From Gammaproteobacteria bacterium (GTDB lineage: Bacteria; Pseudomonadota; Gammaproteobacteria; UBA4575): 64,000 nucleotides of DNA. The position numbers and the translations under genes were made by a program. The notes under the pieces are model-generated. The model saw only the letters and a program-made list of their open reading frames with translations. It did not search any database and had not been told where the DNA came from. The DNA lies in NCBI GenBank assembly GCA_028279275.1, contig JANQOB010000018.1:124001-188000 (forward strand). Reading direction: 5' to 3'. Below are positions 63,719-64,000 of the stretch, piece by piece. How positions within the stretch are numbered: the first letter of the stretch is position 1; the number at the start of each line of letters is the position of its first letter.

Positions 63719-63866
63719 CTTTTTCATTGACTTGATTCTCATCAGAAGGCAATCTGTCGCACAAATACAACGTTTGTTGTGTTTAATCTGTGTGGGTTGT
63801 TGTAAGGATACATCGACCCATTTCAGATTGAGATTTGTCGTTCAGAGGGAGGGAAGCACCCTAAAG

Positions 63867-63963
63867 CTTAGTTAAAAGACTAAGGTTGTTACCAAATTTA
63901 TGGCGAATCTCTTTTAGGAAAATTACTCGAGTATTTTTCTTTTTATCTTTTAACCTTAGTTAA
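63867..63963 (+). promoter_or_regulatory. possible switching RNA leader ahead of 63981
   Basis: CTTAGT (63867-63872) can pair with ACTAAG (63879-63884) as a local hairpin. Alternatively ACTAAGGTT (63879-63887) pairs over 9 bp with AACCTTAGT (63952-63960), which ends 6 nt before the ribosome binding site. The two pairings exclude each other. Confidence 0.35.
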
Positions 63964-63980
63964 CGAAGAGGAGTATCTTC

Positions 63981-64000
63981 ATGAAAACTAAACTTATCGG
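63981..64000 (+). CDS. start of a gene cut by the right edge
   Basis: ATG 63981 is preceded by AGAGGAG at 7-nt spacing. Only MKTKLI is visible, a start typical of exported proteins. The strong ribosome binding site and long leader suggest a regulated, possibly abundant product. Nothing more can be said. Confidence 0.6.

Larger units (their letters stand above)
63223..63980. other. 758-bp non-coding region with structured leader
   Basis: No frame longer than about 60 codons is credible here. It contains two TTGCAACA-type inverted repeats (63615-63634 and 63701-63718) and, near the right end, a leader in which CTTAGTTAA occurs twice (63867-63875, 63955-63963). Both copies can pair with ACTAAG at 63879-63884. 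The region leads into the gene at 63981. Confidence 0.55.

Overview
This is AT-rich chromosomal DNA from a gammaproteobacterium. The evidence is the co-occurrence of rpoH carrying the QRKLFFNLR box, a pilMNOPQ-aroK-aroB block with divergent PBP1a, BioC/BioH biotin genes, a homodimer-type pyruvate dehydrogenase E1, and rpoD followed by a CAU tRNA. The aa3-type cytochrome c oxidase points to an aerobe. I cannot name a genus from the sequence alone.

Layout. 1-8.7 kb: rpoH converges on a minus-strand cytochrome oxidase cluster, transcribed DUF2244, coxB, coxA, a 33-aa membrane peptide, ctaG/cox11, coxC, terminator, then surf1, a Sco-like protein and ctaA. 8.9-14.8 kb: bioC-bioH, plsY, tsaD, rpsU, yqeY, hemE and a hypothetical gene. 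14.8-26.9 kb: PBP1a diverges from pilMNOPQ, terminator, aroK-aroB-dgt and a DamX-like ATPase with a SPOR domain. 27.0-30.7 kb: dnaG, rpoD and tRNA-Ile2(CAU).

30.7-48.9 kb looks accessory. A 34-nt copy of the tRNA 3' end (28 of 34 identical) lies 7.9 kb downstream of the tRNA, which suggests an old integration. The core of this region is a compact sigma-54 regulon. Three minus-strand promoters share TTGGYACG-N4-ATGCA, all with GG-N10-GC spacing. Two are faced by divergent PAS/AAA+/Fis activators, and each of those two intergenic spacers carries a palindrome 80-110 bp upstream of the predicted start. The controlled genes encode mostly exported proteins: two small secreted proteins of unknown function, a glutaredoxin, probably a YHS protein, a secreted cupin, and a protoglobin with a signal peptide followed by DUF1330. 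Further on are MarR, a response regulator / PhnD-like binding protein / histidine kinase operon, a nucleotidyltransferase plus PIG-L pair, an EF-hand protein and the tail of a broken phoX-like gene.

48.9-64 kb: ald, aceF and aceE, a patatin phospholipase, a TlpA-DUF4266-DUF3570-ApbE redox/flavinylation cluster, metY, a second membrane-anchored ATPase with TPRs, a small conserved-looking protein, and a long structured leader ahead of a gene cut by the right edge.

The best candidate for an undescribed system is the two-activator sigma-54 regulon with its periplasmic protoglobin (about 33.4-42.1 kb). Second is the DUF3570 cluster, where DUF3570 carries an SGAT sequence like known ApbE flavinylation sites.
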